Shown piece after piece: positions 1-7,297 of a stretch of 10,081 bases of DNA. The stretch lies in the NCBI GenBank assembly GCA_004374725.1, contig SOKK01000095.1, positions 1 through 10,081 of the forward strand. Reading direction: 5' to 3'. How positions within the stretch are numbered: the stretch's first letter is position 1; each line of letters opens with the position of its first letter. Source of the DNA: Patescibacteria group bacterium (GTDB lineage Bacteria > Patescibacteriota > SOKK01). Under the pieces are notes generated by a model. The model worked only from the letters and a program-made list of their open reading frames with translations, did no database searches and was not told the DNA's origin. The translations under genes were made by a program, and so were the position numbers.

Positions 1-68
1 AAGTGCTGTCCTCCAAATTGAGCCTTTCCACCAAGTGGCTGCTGGGTAACAAGGGAATATGGTCCAAT
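1..68 (-). pseudogene. rpoB: continuation of rpoB beyond the in-frame TAA (partial, runs off the left edge)
   Basis: Reading on in the rpoB frame past the stop gives [20 protein letters not shown] followed by QH and a partial F/L codon. This is the highly conserved C-terminal segment of RpoB (family consensus [24 protein letters not shown]). So the frame is intact and only a single codon, expected to be Ser/Thr (for example TCA), reads TAA. A second departure is His (CAC at 5-3) in place of the near-invariant Arg before FGE. Either the gene is truly interrupted here, or the sequence has errors near a contig end, or the last part of beta is translated by some other means. The rest of the C terminus lies outside the window. 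Confidence 0.9.
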
Positions 69-3000
69 TTAACGAGCATGCATCTTGTCTTCGACAAGGT
101 GGAGTAGTTTCATCATATAGATGTAACCAACAGTTGTTTTGCTGTCAAAGGGCTCGCCAGTTTGACCATCGTAGAGCTGCACTTTGCCTGTTTTGGGGAA
201 GCCTACTTGTTCTAGAAGATTTTCAACTTGTTCAGCGGATAAACCATTGAATGGAGGACTAGCGATTTTGTAACCGAGTTTGGAGGCCGCCCAGCCAAGG
301 TGCGTCTCTAAGATTTGTCCGATGTTACGGCGGGAAATGACTCCCAGGGGATTTAGAATGATGTCGACGGGGGTGCCGTCGGCCAAGAAGGGCATGTCTT
401 CCTGGGGTAGAATCTTGGAGATAATTCCTTTGTTCCCGTGCCGTCCAGCCATTTTATCTCCTACAGAAATTTTTCTTAATTGGGCAACGTTTACTTGAAT
501 CATTTGTTTCACACCTACAGATAGTTCGTCTCCATCTTCACGGTTGAAAATTTTTATTCCTATTACTTTTCCATGTTTACCATGAGGTAGACGTAGGGAA
601 GTATCTTTAACATCTTGGGCCTTCTCACCAAAAATTGCACGGAGTAATCTTTCTTCAGGAGTGAGTTCAGTTTCTCCTTTCGGGGTAATTTTCCCGACTA
701 GGATATCACCAGATTCGACAGAAGCACCAGCGCGGACAACTCCATTGGCGTCCAGGTTTTTTAATCCTTCTTCTCCGACGTTAGGGATATCGCGGGTGAC
801 AATCTCTGTCCCCAGTTTAGTGTCTCGCACTTCAATCGAGAATTCTTCTATGTGAGTTGAAGTATAGTAATCTTCTCGCACTAGTTTATCGGAGATAATA
901 GTGGCATCCTCGAAATTTCCGCCTCCCCAGGGCATAAAAGCAACGACAACATTACGTCCTAAAGCTAGTTCGCCGTTGTCTGTTGCTGGTCCGTCAGCAA
1001 GGATGTCACTTTTTTTTACTTTCTGACCAACTTTTACAATTGGTCTTTGATTGATACAAGTATCTTGGTTAGAGCGTTTGAATTTTGCAAGTTGATATTT
1101 TCGAAGTTTGCCGTCTTTTTCGGAGACACGAATCTCGTCAGCAGCGGAGTAGGTTACAACACCATTATTTTCGGAAATTATAATTTGGCCAGAGTTTTTT
1201 GCTGCTTCAAATTCCACCCCTGTTCCAACTAAAGGTGCCTCTGCTTTAACTAGTGCTACAGCCTGACGTTGCATATTGGTGCCCATTAAGGCACGGTCGC
1301 CATCGTTGTGTTCTAGGAAGGGGATTAAAGAGGTTGTGATACTAACAATTTGTTGAGGGGAAACATCGATATATTCTACCTCGAAAGAATCTATAACAGT
1401 TGGTTCAGAATAACGACGTGCAGAGGTAAGGCGTTTAATAACATTTCTTTTTTTATCACGCTGGAGATGGGCTTGACCAATAATAGTTTTGTCTTCTCTG
1501 ATTGCATCAAGATACTCAATTTCATCAGAGACGAATGGCTGGACAGGAATAGTTTTGAGATCAAGGTGCGTAAGTTCTTTGGCAATTTTCTGATCAATTT
1601 CTTGACCACTTTTTACAATTACAGATCCTCTTTTGCCTTTAATTGTTTTTTGGGCAATCTGACCCTCGGTGTTTGTAGGGTTATTTTTTACTTTCTTAAG
1701 AATCTTGCGGTAAGGAGTTTCAATGAAACCAAATTTATTTAATCGTGCGTGACTGGCAAGATGCCCGACCAATCCAATGTTGGGACCTTCTGGTGTAGCA
1801 ATTGGGCAGATCTTGCCGTAGTGAGAAGAGTGAACGTCACGGACATCAAAACCGGCGCGCTCGCGGGAGAGACCCCCGGGGCCCATTGCAGACAGACGAC
1901 GTTTGTGAGCAAGTTCAGAGAGGGGGTTGGTTTGGTCCATGAACTGGGAAAGCTGAGAGTTAGCAAAGAATTCCTGAAGGACTGCGGAGATTGGACGTGA
2001 GTTGATTAATTGAGAAGGAGTAATTACTTCGGGGTCATAGACACTCATGCGATCTTTGACAATTCGTTCCACTCGAGCTAAACCAACACGGAATTTATTT
2101 TGAATTAATTCTCCGACTGCTTTAATACGACGGTTACTTAAGTGATCGATATCGTCAGCTTTGCCGACTCCGTTGTGGAGCTGGATGATTTTTTTGATGA
2201 TTCCGGCCAAGTCACTTTTCTTGAGAACTCGATTCTTTTGATTTAAAGAATGATTTTCGTCTAAGTGTTTATTTAATTTGTAGCGTCCAACTTGGCCTAG
2301 GTCATAACGCTTGAAATCAAAGAACATAGAGTGGATCAAGGTGCGCGCGTTTTCAGCAGTCGCTAAATCGCCTGGTCGAATACGCTTATAAATTTCTTTT
2401 AGCCCCTCTTCTTCTGATTTTGAAATATCTTTTTCTAAAGTTGTTTTAATGAAGTCTTGCTTGGAATGAGTACTGATGTCTTTGAAAAGTTTGAGAATTT
2501 CTTCATCAGTACCATAGCCAAAAGCACGCAAAAGGGCAGTAATTGGGACTTTGCGGCGACGGTCAATTTTGACGCTGATGATGCCTTTGTGGTCAGTTTC
2601 AATTTCTAACCAGGCGCCACGGTTGGGAATAATTTTTGCACCAAAAATATCTTTGCCGTTTACAAAATCCGAAGTGAAAAATACTCCGGCTGATCGAATA
2701 ATCTGGCTAACGACAACTCGCTCAATCCCATTGATAATAAAAGTCCCTCTCTCGGTCATAACTGGAAAATCTCCTAAGAAGATTTCCTGTTCTTTGATTT
2801 CGCCAGTTTCTTTATTAACTAGCTCGACCTTGCATTTGAGAGGGGCCTCATAGGTAACATTCTTTTCTTTGGATGTGAATTCGTCGTATTTGGGTTCTTC
2901 GAGGTGGTATTCCCGGAAGAAGAGATCAAAAGTTTTTCCCAGGGAATCCTGAGCGGGGGAAATTTCATCCAGTAATTCTTTAAGCCCTTCTTTGAGAAAC

Positions 3001-3122
3001 CATTGGTAGGAGTTAAGCTGCATTTCGATCAGGTTGGGAAGAGGGATGGTGTCGAGGGGAGAATTGAAGTATTTACGACCCTTGATTTCGGTAATAGGAG
3101 TGGCGTGGGCTTTTGACTTCAT
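69..3122 (-). CDS. rpoB: DNA-directed RNA polymerase beta subunit, with premature in-frame stop
   Basis: This is the beta subunit of core RNA polymerase, which forms the catalytic cleft with beta' and binds rifampicin. The visible 1017 residues run from the N-terminal protrusion ([20 protein letters not shown], about 117-136) through the rifampicin-pocket region (SQLSQFMDQ about 389-397, [19 protein letters not shown] about 406-424) to the hybrid-binding segment [12 protein letters not shown] (888-899, with conserved lysines K890 and K898) and the C-terminal clamp-anchor start EDKMHAR (1011-1017). No large lineage insert is seen. The rifampicin pocket residues look like the sensitive type. 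The start Met is the first in frame; the 25 bases before it are almost all A/T and carry no Shine-Dalgarno. The stop TAA (69-71) falls where nearly all bacterial RpoB continue HARS/T-GPYS; about 100 residues are missing from this ORF. Residues [10 protein letters not shown] (731-740) replace the usual W-x-G-Y-N-F-E-D, and SRRN (930-933) the usual SRMN. Identity is certain; integrity is not. Confidence 0.97.
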   Translation of the reverse strand: MKSKAHATPITEIKGRKYFNSPLDTIPLPNLIEMQLNSYQWFLKEGLKELLDEISPAQDSLGKTFDLFFREYHLEEPKYDEFTSKEKNVTYEAPLKCKVELVNKETGEIKEQEIFLGDFPVMTERGTFIINGIERVVVSQIIRSAGVFFTSDFVNGKDIFGAKIIPNRGAWLEIETDHKGIISVKIDRRRKVPITALLRAFGYGTDEEILKLFKDISTHSKQDFIKTTLEKDISKSEEEGLKEIYKRIRPGDLATAENARTLIHSMFFDFKRYDLGQVGRYKLNKHLDENHSLNQKNRVLKKSDLAGIIKKIIQLHNGVGKADDIDHLSNRRIKAVGELIQNKFRVGLARVERIVKDRMSVYDPEVITPSQLINSRPISAVLQEFFANSQLSQFMDQTNPLSELAHKRRLSAMGPGGLSRERAGFDVRDVHSSHYGKICPIATPEGPNIGLVGHLASHARLNKFGFIETPYRKILKKVKNNPTNTEGQIAQKTIKGKRGSVIVKSGQEIDQKIAKELTHLDLKTIPVQPFVSDEIEYLDAIREDKTIIGQAHLQRDKKRNVIKRLTSARRYSEPTVIDSFEVEYIDVSPQQIVSITTSLIPFLEHNDGDRALMGTNMQRQAVALVKAEAPLVGTGVEFEAAKNSGQIIISENNGVVTYSAADEIRVSEKDGKLRKYQLAKFKRSNQDTCINQRPIVKVGQKVKKSDILADGPATDNGELALGRNVVVAFMPWGGGNFEDATIISDKLVREDYYTSTHIEEFSIEVRDTKLGTEIVTRDIPNVGEEGLKNLDANGVVRAGASVESGDILVGKITPKGETELTPEERLLRAIFGEKAQDVKDTSLRLPHGKHGKVIGIKIFNREDGDELSVGVKQMIQVNVAQLRKISVGDKMAGRHGNKGIISKILPQEDMPFLADGTPVDIILNPLGVISRRNIGQILETHLGWAASKLGYKIASPPFNGLSAEQVENLLEQVGFPKTGKVQLYDGQTGEPFDSKTTVGYIYMMKLLHLVEDKMHAR

Positions 3123-3149
3123 AAAAAATTTAAAATAAAAAAATTACAC

Positions 3150-3193
3150 AAACCCTAGGATGCAACCAAACATCCCTCAGGAAAGAGGGGTTT
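3150..3193 (-). promoter_or_regulatory. structured 5' leader of rpoB (possible three-way junction)
   Basis: Between the predicted rpoB transcription start (about 3211) and the start codon, the transcript can fold. An outer 6-bp stem pairs AAACCC (3193-3188) with GGGTTT (3155-3150). It would enclose a small hairpin CTC/GAG with a 6-nt loop and a second hairpin GGATG/CATCC with an 8-nt loop. An alternative fold extends the first hairpin to CCCTC/GAGGG at the expense of the outer stem. I do not recognise it as a named riboswitch or ribosomal-protein leader. Two mutually exclusive folds would fit translational or attenuation control of beta synthesis, but that is inference from base pairing alone. 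Confidence 0.35.
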
Positions 3194-3217
3194 AAATCTA
3201 TGATTTTTAGCAGTTTT

Positions 3218-3245
3218 AGTATATATGATAGAGGGAGGATGTCAA
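3218..3245 (-). promoter_or_regulatory. sigma70-type promoter of rpoB
   Basis: On the minus strand a perfect -35 TTGACA (3245-3240) is followed after 16 bp by TATACT (3223-3218), five of six matches to TATAAT. The predicted start is near 3211, giving a leader of about 89 nt before the rpoB ATG at 3122. This gives rpoB its own promoter, independent of the MFS gene upstream, whose likely terminator lies at 3298-3322. A 7-bp repeat array (3248-3282) begins two bases upstream of the -35. Confidence 0.75.
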
Positions 3246-3247
3246 GA

Positions 3248-3282
3248 AGGAATAGGTTATAGGTGACAGGTGTCAGATGGGG
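3248..3282 (+). repeat. heptanucleotide repeat array A (five 7-bp units)
   Basis: Five consecutive 7-bp units can be read: AGGAATA, GGTTATA, GGTGACA, GGTGTCA, GATGGGG. The first four share the pattern G-G-T-N-A-N-A with drift. The array lies between the MFS terminator and the -35 box of rpoB. The third and fourth units create an inverted repeat TGACA-GG-TGTCA (3264-3275), which could be read as an operator but is also explained by the repeat. It belongs to the same family as the arrays at 5241-5329, 7148-7222 and 9598-9632. Unlike the two hairpin copies it has no matching inverted arm nearby. Confidence 0.6.
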
Positions 3283-3297
3283 CTTTTTACATATTTG

Positions 3298-3322
3298 AAA
3301 ACACCTTTAGATTAGGTGTTTT
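3298..3322 (-). terminator. terminator-like hairpin downstream of the MFS gene
   Basis: A perfect 9-bp inverted repeat AAAACACCT / AGGTGTTTT encloses a 7-nt loop and starts 18 bp past the MFS stop codon. The stem carries its own run of four U on either strand, but no longer U tract follows, so termination efficiency is uncertain. Its place between the MFS gene and the rpoB promoter fits an intrinsic terminator that separates the two units. Confidence 0.5.
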
Positions 3323-3339
3323 GATTTAGATGATGATTG

Positions 3340-4635
3340 TTACGGTTTCTCTTCTGCAAGTTCCTGGTAATGTTTCATCCGCTTAAACCCAAACGCAATT
3401 AACAAAATCCCCATGCAAACCAAAACCGTCGTCACTGAAAAGAGATCAGCAATAAAACCAGCCAAAATCATTGGAAAGAGAGCAATGAGGTTGTTGAGAG
3501 TGTTTAAGGAGCCAAAGGCGCGACCACGGACTCTGGCAGGGGCGTTTTCCTGAATCATTGTTTGAGCAGGGGTGACTACTAAAGAATTCATAAATCCTAA
3601 AGTTGCTGCCAGAATGGTAGTTGTTAGAAAAACATTGATTACCGCAATTAAGGGAATTTCATTAACACCCGAAAGAAGTGTGTATTTTATAAAGCGCCCC
3701 AGGTAGGGAAAGATTGAAAGCAGGATTAAAATTATTCCTCCTCCCAGCATTCCTCCAGTAATCAAGGAGTTCTTGGAAATCTTTTTTGCAAGGGGAGTAA
3801 TAATTAAAGCGCCGATCAACATTCCAATTGTAGCAGGACCAATAATGGCATAGCTCGAGGCCTTAACATCGATATGGAGCACTTTTGTTGTAAAAGCCGG
3901 GATCACTACAATTAAAACTGCAATCGCGGTGTAAGAAACACTGATGCTCAGAATTGGATAGAGCACCTCTTTCTTCTGACGAATAAAATCAATTCCTTCC
4001 TTAATACTTTTCTTCGCCTGGCCGACAATTTTAGAGTAGTTGATTTTTATTTGTTTTCTCTTATCAGAGGGGAGAAGGAAAACTGAGAAAGCAGCAAGTA
4101 AGAGAAGAATAAAGGCGAGAAAGAAAGGGAAGCGTGAGCCAAAGATTTGCATTAGGGGGCCTGCGAGGGTGAATCCTCCAGCATAAGCGCCGTAAATTGT
4201 GAACATAAAAAAAGAATTGGCTGTAAGCAAGTTCTTTTTTTTCACTAGAGAGGGAATCATTGATCCCTCGGCAGGAATGTAAAGTTGATTGATTGCATTA
4301 TAGGTGAAGGCAATGAGGCAGAGAACACCGGCGTAGTTGAAAGCGAAAAAGTAGAGAATAATTGTACCCGCCTGAGCAATAATAGAAAAGAGTAAGAGTT
4401 TGCGACGGTAAATACGGTCCACGATTGAACCCCCCATTATTCCAAAGAGAACATATGGAGCACCGATACAGAACAGAAGAAAACTTACAAAAATAGTAGT
4501 TTGAGTTAATTCAAAAACCCGCATGATTAACACAAAGTTAAGCATGTGGATTGAGACTTGGGAAAAGATCTGTGAACCCCACAACTTTAAGAAGTTAGTG
4601 TTGCGGAGCACTACAAGGTAAGAAACCTTGGGCAT
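3340..4635 (-). CDS. major facilitator superfamily permease (EntS/MFS_3-like exporter)
   Basis: A 431-residue polytopic membrane protein, probably with twelve transmembrane segments and a longer cytoplasmic loop (about 192-222, rich in Lys) between the two halves. After the first pair of helices it shows the MFS motif-A variant GGSIVDRIYRRK (about 68-79). In the second half it shows NAPARVRGRAFG (about 365-376), a pattern typical of the MFS_3 branch that includes the enterobactin exporter EntS and macrolide-efflux-like proteins. Such proteins are proton-driven exporters; the substrate cannot be told from sequence. The gene starts 22 bp after clpP ends and is probably cotranscribed with it, although it takes the place often held by clpX. 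No Shine-Dalgarno is seen before the ATG; MPKVSYLVVLRN is a plausible cytoplasmic N terminus leading into the first helix. The family call is firm and the specific role open. Confidence 0.88.
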   Translation of the reverse strand: MPKVSYLVVLRNTNFLKLWGSQIFSQVSIHMLNFVLIMRVFELTQTTIFVSFLLFCIGAPYVLFGIMGGSIVDRIYRRKLLLFSIIAQAGTIILYFFAFNYAGVLCLIAFTYNAINQLYIPAEGSMIPSLVKKKNLLTANSFFMFTIYGAYAGGFTLAGPLMQIFGSRFPFFLAFILLLLAAFSVFLLPSDKRKQIKINYSKIVGQAKKSIKEGIDFIRQKKEVLYPILSISVSYTAIAVLIVVIPAFTTKVLHIDVKASSYAIIGPATIGMLIGALIITPLAKKISKNSLITGGMLGGGIILILLSIFPYLGRFIKYTLLSGVNEIPLIAVINVFLTTTILAATLGFMNSLVVTPAQTMIQENAPARVRGRAFGSLNTLNNLIALFPMILAGFIADLFSVTTVLVCMGILLIAFGFKRMKHYQELAEEKP

Positions 4636-4657
4636 AGATTTAGTTTTGAGAAGATTC

Positions 4658-5233
4658 TTACTTCATTACCTTGTCAACAATCCCGTACTTCCTTGCTTCT
4701 TCGGGAGTCATAAACTTATCGCGCTCAACGTCTTTTTGAATTTGGCTTAAGGACTTTTTGGTATGTCTAGCGAGGATTTTATTAAGGCGCTCTTTGGTTC
4801 GCAGGATTTCATCAGCATGGATTTTAATGTCAGTTGCTTGCCCTGTGATTTCTCCAATTACCTGATGGATAAGGATGCGGGAGTTGGGGAGAGTGAAACG
4901 CTTGTTTTTAGCACCAGCGCTTAAGAGTATTGCTGCCATACTTGCAGCTTGGCCGACGCAAATTGTTTCAACTGGCGCTTTGATATGGTTCATTGTGTCG
5001 TAAATTGCAAGGCCATCTGTGACACTTCCGCCAGGGCTATTAATGTAGAATTTAATTTCTTTATTCTTATCCTTGCTTTCTAAAAAGAGCATCTGAGCAA
5101 TGACCGTATTAGCAACAGCGGTATTAATTGGTTCACTTAAAAAGATAATCCGTTCTTTTAAAAGACGAGAGTAAATATCATATGCGCGCTCGCCTCGGTG
5201 AGTTTTTTCAATGACAGTTGGAATCAATGTCAT
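4658..5233 (-). CDS. clpP: ATP-dependent Clp protease proteolytic subunit
   Basis: Serine peptidase of family S14 that assembles as a double heptamer and degrades proteins fed in by a Clp ATPase. The 191-residue length is normal. The start is supported by the typical N terminus [20 protein letters not shown], which corresponds to the mature family N terminus with almost no propeptide. The catalytic triad is visible as Ser98 (GQAASMAA), His123 (RILIHQ) and Asp172 (ERDKFM). The substrate-strand glycine motif [11 protein letters not shown] (64-74) is intact. After the catalytic histidine the common HQP is HQV, an uncommon but tolerable change. It follows tig by 90 bp, the familiar tig-clpP order, but no clpX follows within this window. 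No Shine-Dalgarno precedes the start; the 5' flank is an inverted heptad-repeat element that could fold in the mRNA if clpP is cotranscribed with tig. Confidence 0.97.
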   Translation of the reverse strand: MTLIPTVIEKTHRGERAYDIYSRLLKERIIFLSEPINTAVANTVIAQMLFLESKDKNKEIKFYINSPGGSVTDGLAIYDTMNHIKAPVETICVGQAASMAAILLSAGAKNKRFTLPNSRILIHQVIGEITGQATDIKIHADEILRTKERLNKILARHTKKSLSQIQKDVERDKFMTPEEARKYGIVDKVMK

Positions 5234-5240
5234 ATTTGTA

Positions 5241-5329
5241 GGTTAAAGGTAATAGGTCAAAAGTAAGAGGTAAAAGGTTGTGATTACTACTACCCCTTAC
5301 CTTTAACCTTTACCCTTTGACCTCTAACC
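5241..5329. repeat. inverted heptanucleotide repeat element B (long imperfect hairpin)
   Basis: The left arm has five 7-bp units in strict register (GGTTAAA, GGTAATA, GGTCAAA, AGTAAGA, GGTAAAA, 5241-5275). The right arm carries five more on the opposite strand (5295-5329, read on minus as GGTTAGA, GGTCAAA, GGGTAAA, GGTTAAA, GGTAAGG). The arms oppose each other base for base with 25 of 35 positions paired, plus GGT/ACC at the top and a loop of about 13 nt. It fills the gap between tig and clpP and overlaps the end of tig: the TAG stop (5326-5324) lies inside the outermost right-arm unit. Because units differ within each arm but match in type, the arms look like two independently drifting arrays of one repeat family. 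Confidence 0.7.
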
Positions 5330-6634
5330 TAATTTACTGGCGTATTCAACCAGTTTGTCTATTGCTTTACGATTTCTTAGGGTAAGCTCAATTTGTTTTT
5401 TCTGACGATCAGAGTTGAATTGTTCTTTGAGTTTTTTAATCTCCTTTGGCTGAAACTGGGCAAATTGAAGAAGTTGTTTTTGAATCTCAGTATTGATTTC
5501 CTTTTCAGGTACAGTGATCTTTTCTTCTTTGGTAATTTGGGCAATCACAAGACCAGTTTTAATTCGTTTCTCTGCTTCTTTGTGCCACTCTTTCTTGAGC
5601 TCATCTTTGGTTTTATTGATCCGTTTGAGGTACTGATCAAAGTTTGACCCTTGCTGGATAAGTTTCGAGCTTACCTCCTTAATCATATTTTGTAGCTCTT
5701 CCTCAATTAGACCTGGAGCGATTTCAACTTTTGCTTGACTAACCACTGCATCAATTACTTTACTCTTGAAAGCAATTTCTTGTTCATCTCTTTTTTGTTT
5801 AGTAATGCTTTTTTGGATATCCTCTTTGAGCTTTTTTAGGTCGAATTGGGGGTTAACTTTTTTAGCGAGTTCATCATCTAGTTCGGGAAGTTTTACTGCA
5901 AAGACTTTGTTTAGTTTTACTTTGAATTTAACTTTTTGCCCCCTAAGGTGTTTAGCAGGATGATCTTTTGGGAAAGTTACTTCGAACTCTTTTTCTTCTT
6001 TAGGTTTCATTTTAATTAAATTGTCTTCAAAACCTTTCACAAGCATATTCTCTCCGATAACCAGGGGATGATTTTTGCTGGCTGCGTCTTCAAGGGGAAC
6101 ATTTTTGAGAAAGCCTTGGAAATCAATTTCAACTCGATCACCTTTTTTAACCGCTGTTTTTTTCTCGGTGTAAGTTGCGAGTTGCTTCTGAATTCTTTGC
6201 AAAACATTCTCGATTTCTTCTTTGCTTACTTCTATATTAGATTTTTCTGGCTTCTTAATTTTGATTGCTTTGTAGTTACCCAAGGAAACTTCAGGGAAGG
6301 TATTAACTTCAATTGTGTAACTAAAAGGATTTTTAGGAGCAAACTTAATAACCTGGATTTTGGGGCGGTCAATCGGAGTAATTTTTGCTTGTTCTAGGGC
6401 TTTGGGATAGGTGTTATCAAGGGTGACCTTAATAACTTCGGCATGGATTTTGTCAGTGCCGATTTTTGATTCGATTACTTTACGGGGAGCGTGCCCTGGC
6501 CTAAATCCCTCAAACTTTTCTCTTGAGTTGATTTGTTTAATTGCTTGGTCAAAGTATTTCTCAACTTCTGTGGCTGGAACTGTGACAGCGATTTTGGCTT
6601 TGTTGTTTTTCTGTTCGGTAATTTCAACTTGCAT
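5324..6634 (-). CDS. tig: trigger factor, ribosome-associated chaperone and prolyl isomerase
   Basis: Ribosome-bound chaperone that meets nascent chains at the exit tunnel. The 436 residues match the usual family length. The N-terminal ribosome-binding domain carries the signature GFRPGHAPRKVIE (43-55; family G-F-R-x-G-x-x-P). An FKBP-type peptidyl-prolyl isomerase domain follows at about 163-245 (KKGDRVEIDFQGF, then VIGENMLVKGFEDNLIKM). The remainder is the helical, Lys/Glu-rich C-terminal chaperone arm. Start MQVEITEQ is typical for the family; no Shine-Dalgarno is evident. The last codons, Leu-Gly-stop, are read from the start of heptad repeat element B, so the extreme C terminus has been shaped by the repeat. 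It lies 54 bp after the CBS-domain gene and 90 bp before clpP on the same strand, consistent with one transcription unit. Confidence 0.97.
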   Translation of the reverse strand: MQVEITEQKNNKAKIAVTVPATEVEKYFDQAIKQINSREKFEGFRPGHAPRKVIESKIGTDKIHAEVIKVTLDNTYPKALEQAKITPIDRPKIQVIKFAPKNPFSYTIEVNTFPEVSLGNYKAIKIKKPEKSNIEVSKEEIENVLQRIQKQLATYTEKKTAVKKGDRVEIDFQGFLKNVPLEDAASKNHPLVIGENMLVKGFEDNLIKMKPKEEKEFEVTFPKDHPAKHLRGQKVKFKVKLNKVFAVKLPELDDELAKKVNPQFDLKKLKEDIQKSITKQKRDEQEIAFKSKVIDAVVSQAKVEIAPGLIEEELQNMIKEVSSKLIQQGSNFDQYLKRINKTKDELKKEWHKEAEKRIKTGLVIAQITKEEKITVPEKEINTEIQKQLLQFAQFQPKEIKKLKEQFNSDRQKKQIELTLRNRKAIDKLVEYASKLG

Positions 6635-6638
6635 TATG

Positions 6639-6659
6639 GGGTTTAGGAAATAGGATAGT
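6639..6659 (+). repeat. degenerate trace of the heptanucleotide repeat
   Basis: Three 7-bp units GGGTTTA, GGAAATA and GGATAGT lie directly upstream of the tig start codon, each beginning GG with A/T-rich remainder. They resemble the units of the stronger arrays but are too few and too diverged to be sure. If real, every minus-strand gap larger than 50 bp here carries a copy. Confidence 0.25.
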
Positions 6660-6688
6660 TGCTAAAACGCACAGCTTTCGTCTCTCTA

Positions 6689-7141
6689 TTAATGGTTTTG
6701 TTCTGCAATCAGGGCAACAAGGTCAGAACGGCTTACAATTCCCACCGTTTTCTCGTTGTCCATCACGGGGATTGGATTAACATGTTTTTCATGCATAATA
6801 TTGGCGAGTTCCTCAACGGTAGAATCTAATTTAACCGTTGTAAAATCTTTAGTCATGATATCTTTTGCTTTGACAGCAAGGATTTTTTTGAGATCTTTTT
6901 CTACTTCCTTGGTGCTTTCAAGATAAAGGAAGCTATCTAGCAATTGGATGTAGGTTGGAAGGTGAAGATGCGCTTTTTTCATGATTAAGTCACCTTCGGT
7001 TACAATACCAACGATTTTTCCGTTTTCAACTACTGGGATCCCTGTTAAGTCATGTTTAATCATCAGCTTTGCAATTTCTTTAACCGTTGTTTCGGAAGTT
7101 ACGGTGATTACGTCTTTAGTTAAGATTTTAGAGATTTTCAT
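6689..7141 (-). CDS. stand-alone protein with two CBS domains
   Basis: A 150-residue soluble protein made of a tandem pair of CBS domains. The first, about 1-60, reads MKISKILTKDVITVTSETTV and later GIPVVENGKIVGIVTEGDLI. The second, about 92-147, contains AKDIMTKDFTTVKLDSTV and later NPIPVMDNEKTVGIVSRSDLV. Such pairs (Bateman modules) bind adenine nucleotides such as AMP, ATP or S-adenosylmethionine and usually act as sensors; a linker of about 30 residues joins them. There is no attached enzyme or channel domain, so the partner is unknown. It is the first gene of the probable CBS-tig-clpP-MFS unit and diverges from uvrC. Its predicted transcript starts near 7234 and carries the heptad hairpin just before the start codon, with no Shine-Dalgarno. 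Confidence 0.9.
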   Translation of the reverse strand: MKISKILTKDVITVTSETTVKEIAKLMIKHDLTGIPVVENGKIVGIVTEGDLIMKKAHLHLPTYIQLLDSFLYLESTKEVEKDLKKILAVKAKDIMTKDFTTVKLDSTVEELANIMHEKHVNPIPVMDNEKTVGIVSRSDLVALIAEQNH

Positions 7142-7147
7142 GAGTGA

Positions 7148-7222
7148 TGTTAAATGTTAAATGTCAAAAGTCAAAAGTGGTAGTTCGTGCTACATTTAAC
7201 ATTTGACATTTAACATTTAACA
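7148..7222. repeat. inverted heptanucleotide repeat element C (strong hairpin)
   Basis: The left arm has 7-bp units TGTTAAA, TGTTAAA, TGTCAAA, AGTCAAA (7148-7175), then AGTGGTA. The right arm on the plus strand has TTTAACA, TTTGACA, TTTAACA, TTTAACA (7195-7222). Arms 7149-7176 and 7194-7221 pair at 25 of 28 positions, the outer 14 bp without a mismatch. The top has a GTAG/CTAC stem (7180-7183 with 7190-7193) closing a 6-nt loop, after a 3-nt bulge. It lies wholly within the predicted 5' untranslated region of the CBS gene and ends about seven bases from its ATG. It is between divergent genes, so it is not a terminator for either. Confidence 0.8.
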
Positions 7223-7240
7223 TTAATTCCTGCACCCTGC

Positions 7241-7269
7241 ATTTTAGCATATCAGCTGGACTTTCTAAA
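7241..7269 (-). promoter_or_regulatory. promoter of the CBS-domain gene / tig unit
   Basis: On the minus strand a -35 of TTTAGA (7269-7264, four of six matches) is followed after 17 bp by TAAAAT (7246-7241, five of six). The -10 is preceded by TGC, giving an extended -10. Predicted start is near 7234, so the leader would be about 93 nt and would contain all of hairpin element C. Confidence 0.5.
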
Positions 7270-7279
7270 GGGTGCCCTG

Positions 7280-7288
7280 TGCTATAAT
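7280..7288 (+). promoter_or_regulatory. extended -10 promoter of uvrC
   Basis: TGCTATAAT is a perfect extended -10 (TGn plus TATAAT at 7283-7288). A -35 is poor: TGGACT (7257-7262) matches four of six but lies 20 bp away. Only nine bases separate the -10 from the uvrC ATG at 7298, which puts the expected start within a few bases of the start codon. The mRNA would then be nearly or fully leaderless, in line with the absence of a Shine-Dalgarno. Confidence 0.65.
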
Positions 7289-7297
7289 AAAATTGCA

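Noticed and set aside
69..71. Stop-codon reassignment explaining the rpoB TAA
   Set aside because: TAA also ends clpP, the MFS gene and the CBS gene at natural family ends, so it is a normal stop. The UGA=Gly code of some candidate phyla does not apply either, because TGA ends uvrC and queH sensibly.
1350..1742. 130-residue open frame on the plus strand within rpoB
   Set aside because: It is antisense to a strongly conserved part of rpoB, has a Phe/Asn-rich composition and no start signal; a shadow frame.
4640..4680. Promoter for the MFS gene from a minus-strand TTGACA at the end of clpP
   Set aside because: The hexamer is part of the VDK codons of clpP and no -10 follows at 16-18 bp.
6068..6397. 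109-residue plus-strand open frame opposite tig
   Set aside because: Antisense to the isomerase and N-terminal parts of trigger factor, Phe/Cys-rich, no recognisable domain or ribosome site.
6660..6688. Terminator between the CBS gene and tig
   Set aside because: The possible AAAGC/GCGTTT pairing needs a bulge and has no U tract; readthrough into tig is more likely.
5241..7222. CRISPR array
   Set aside because: The repeats are 7 bp without unique spacers between units, and no cas gene is present.
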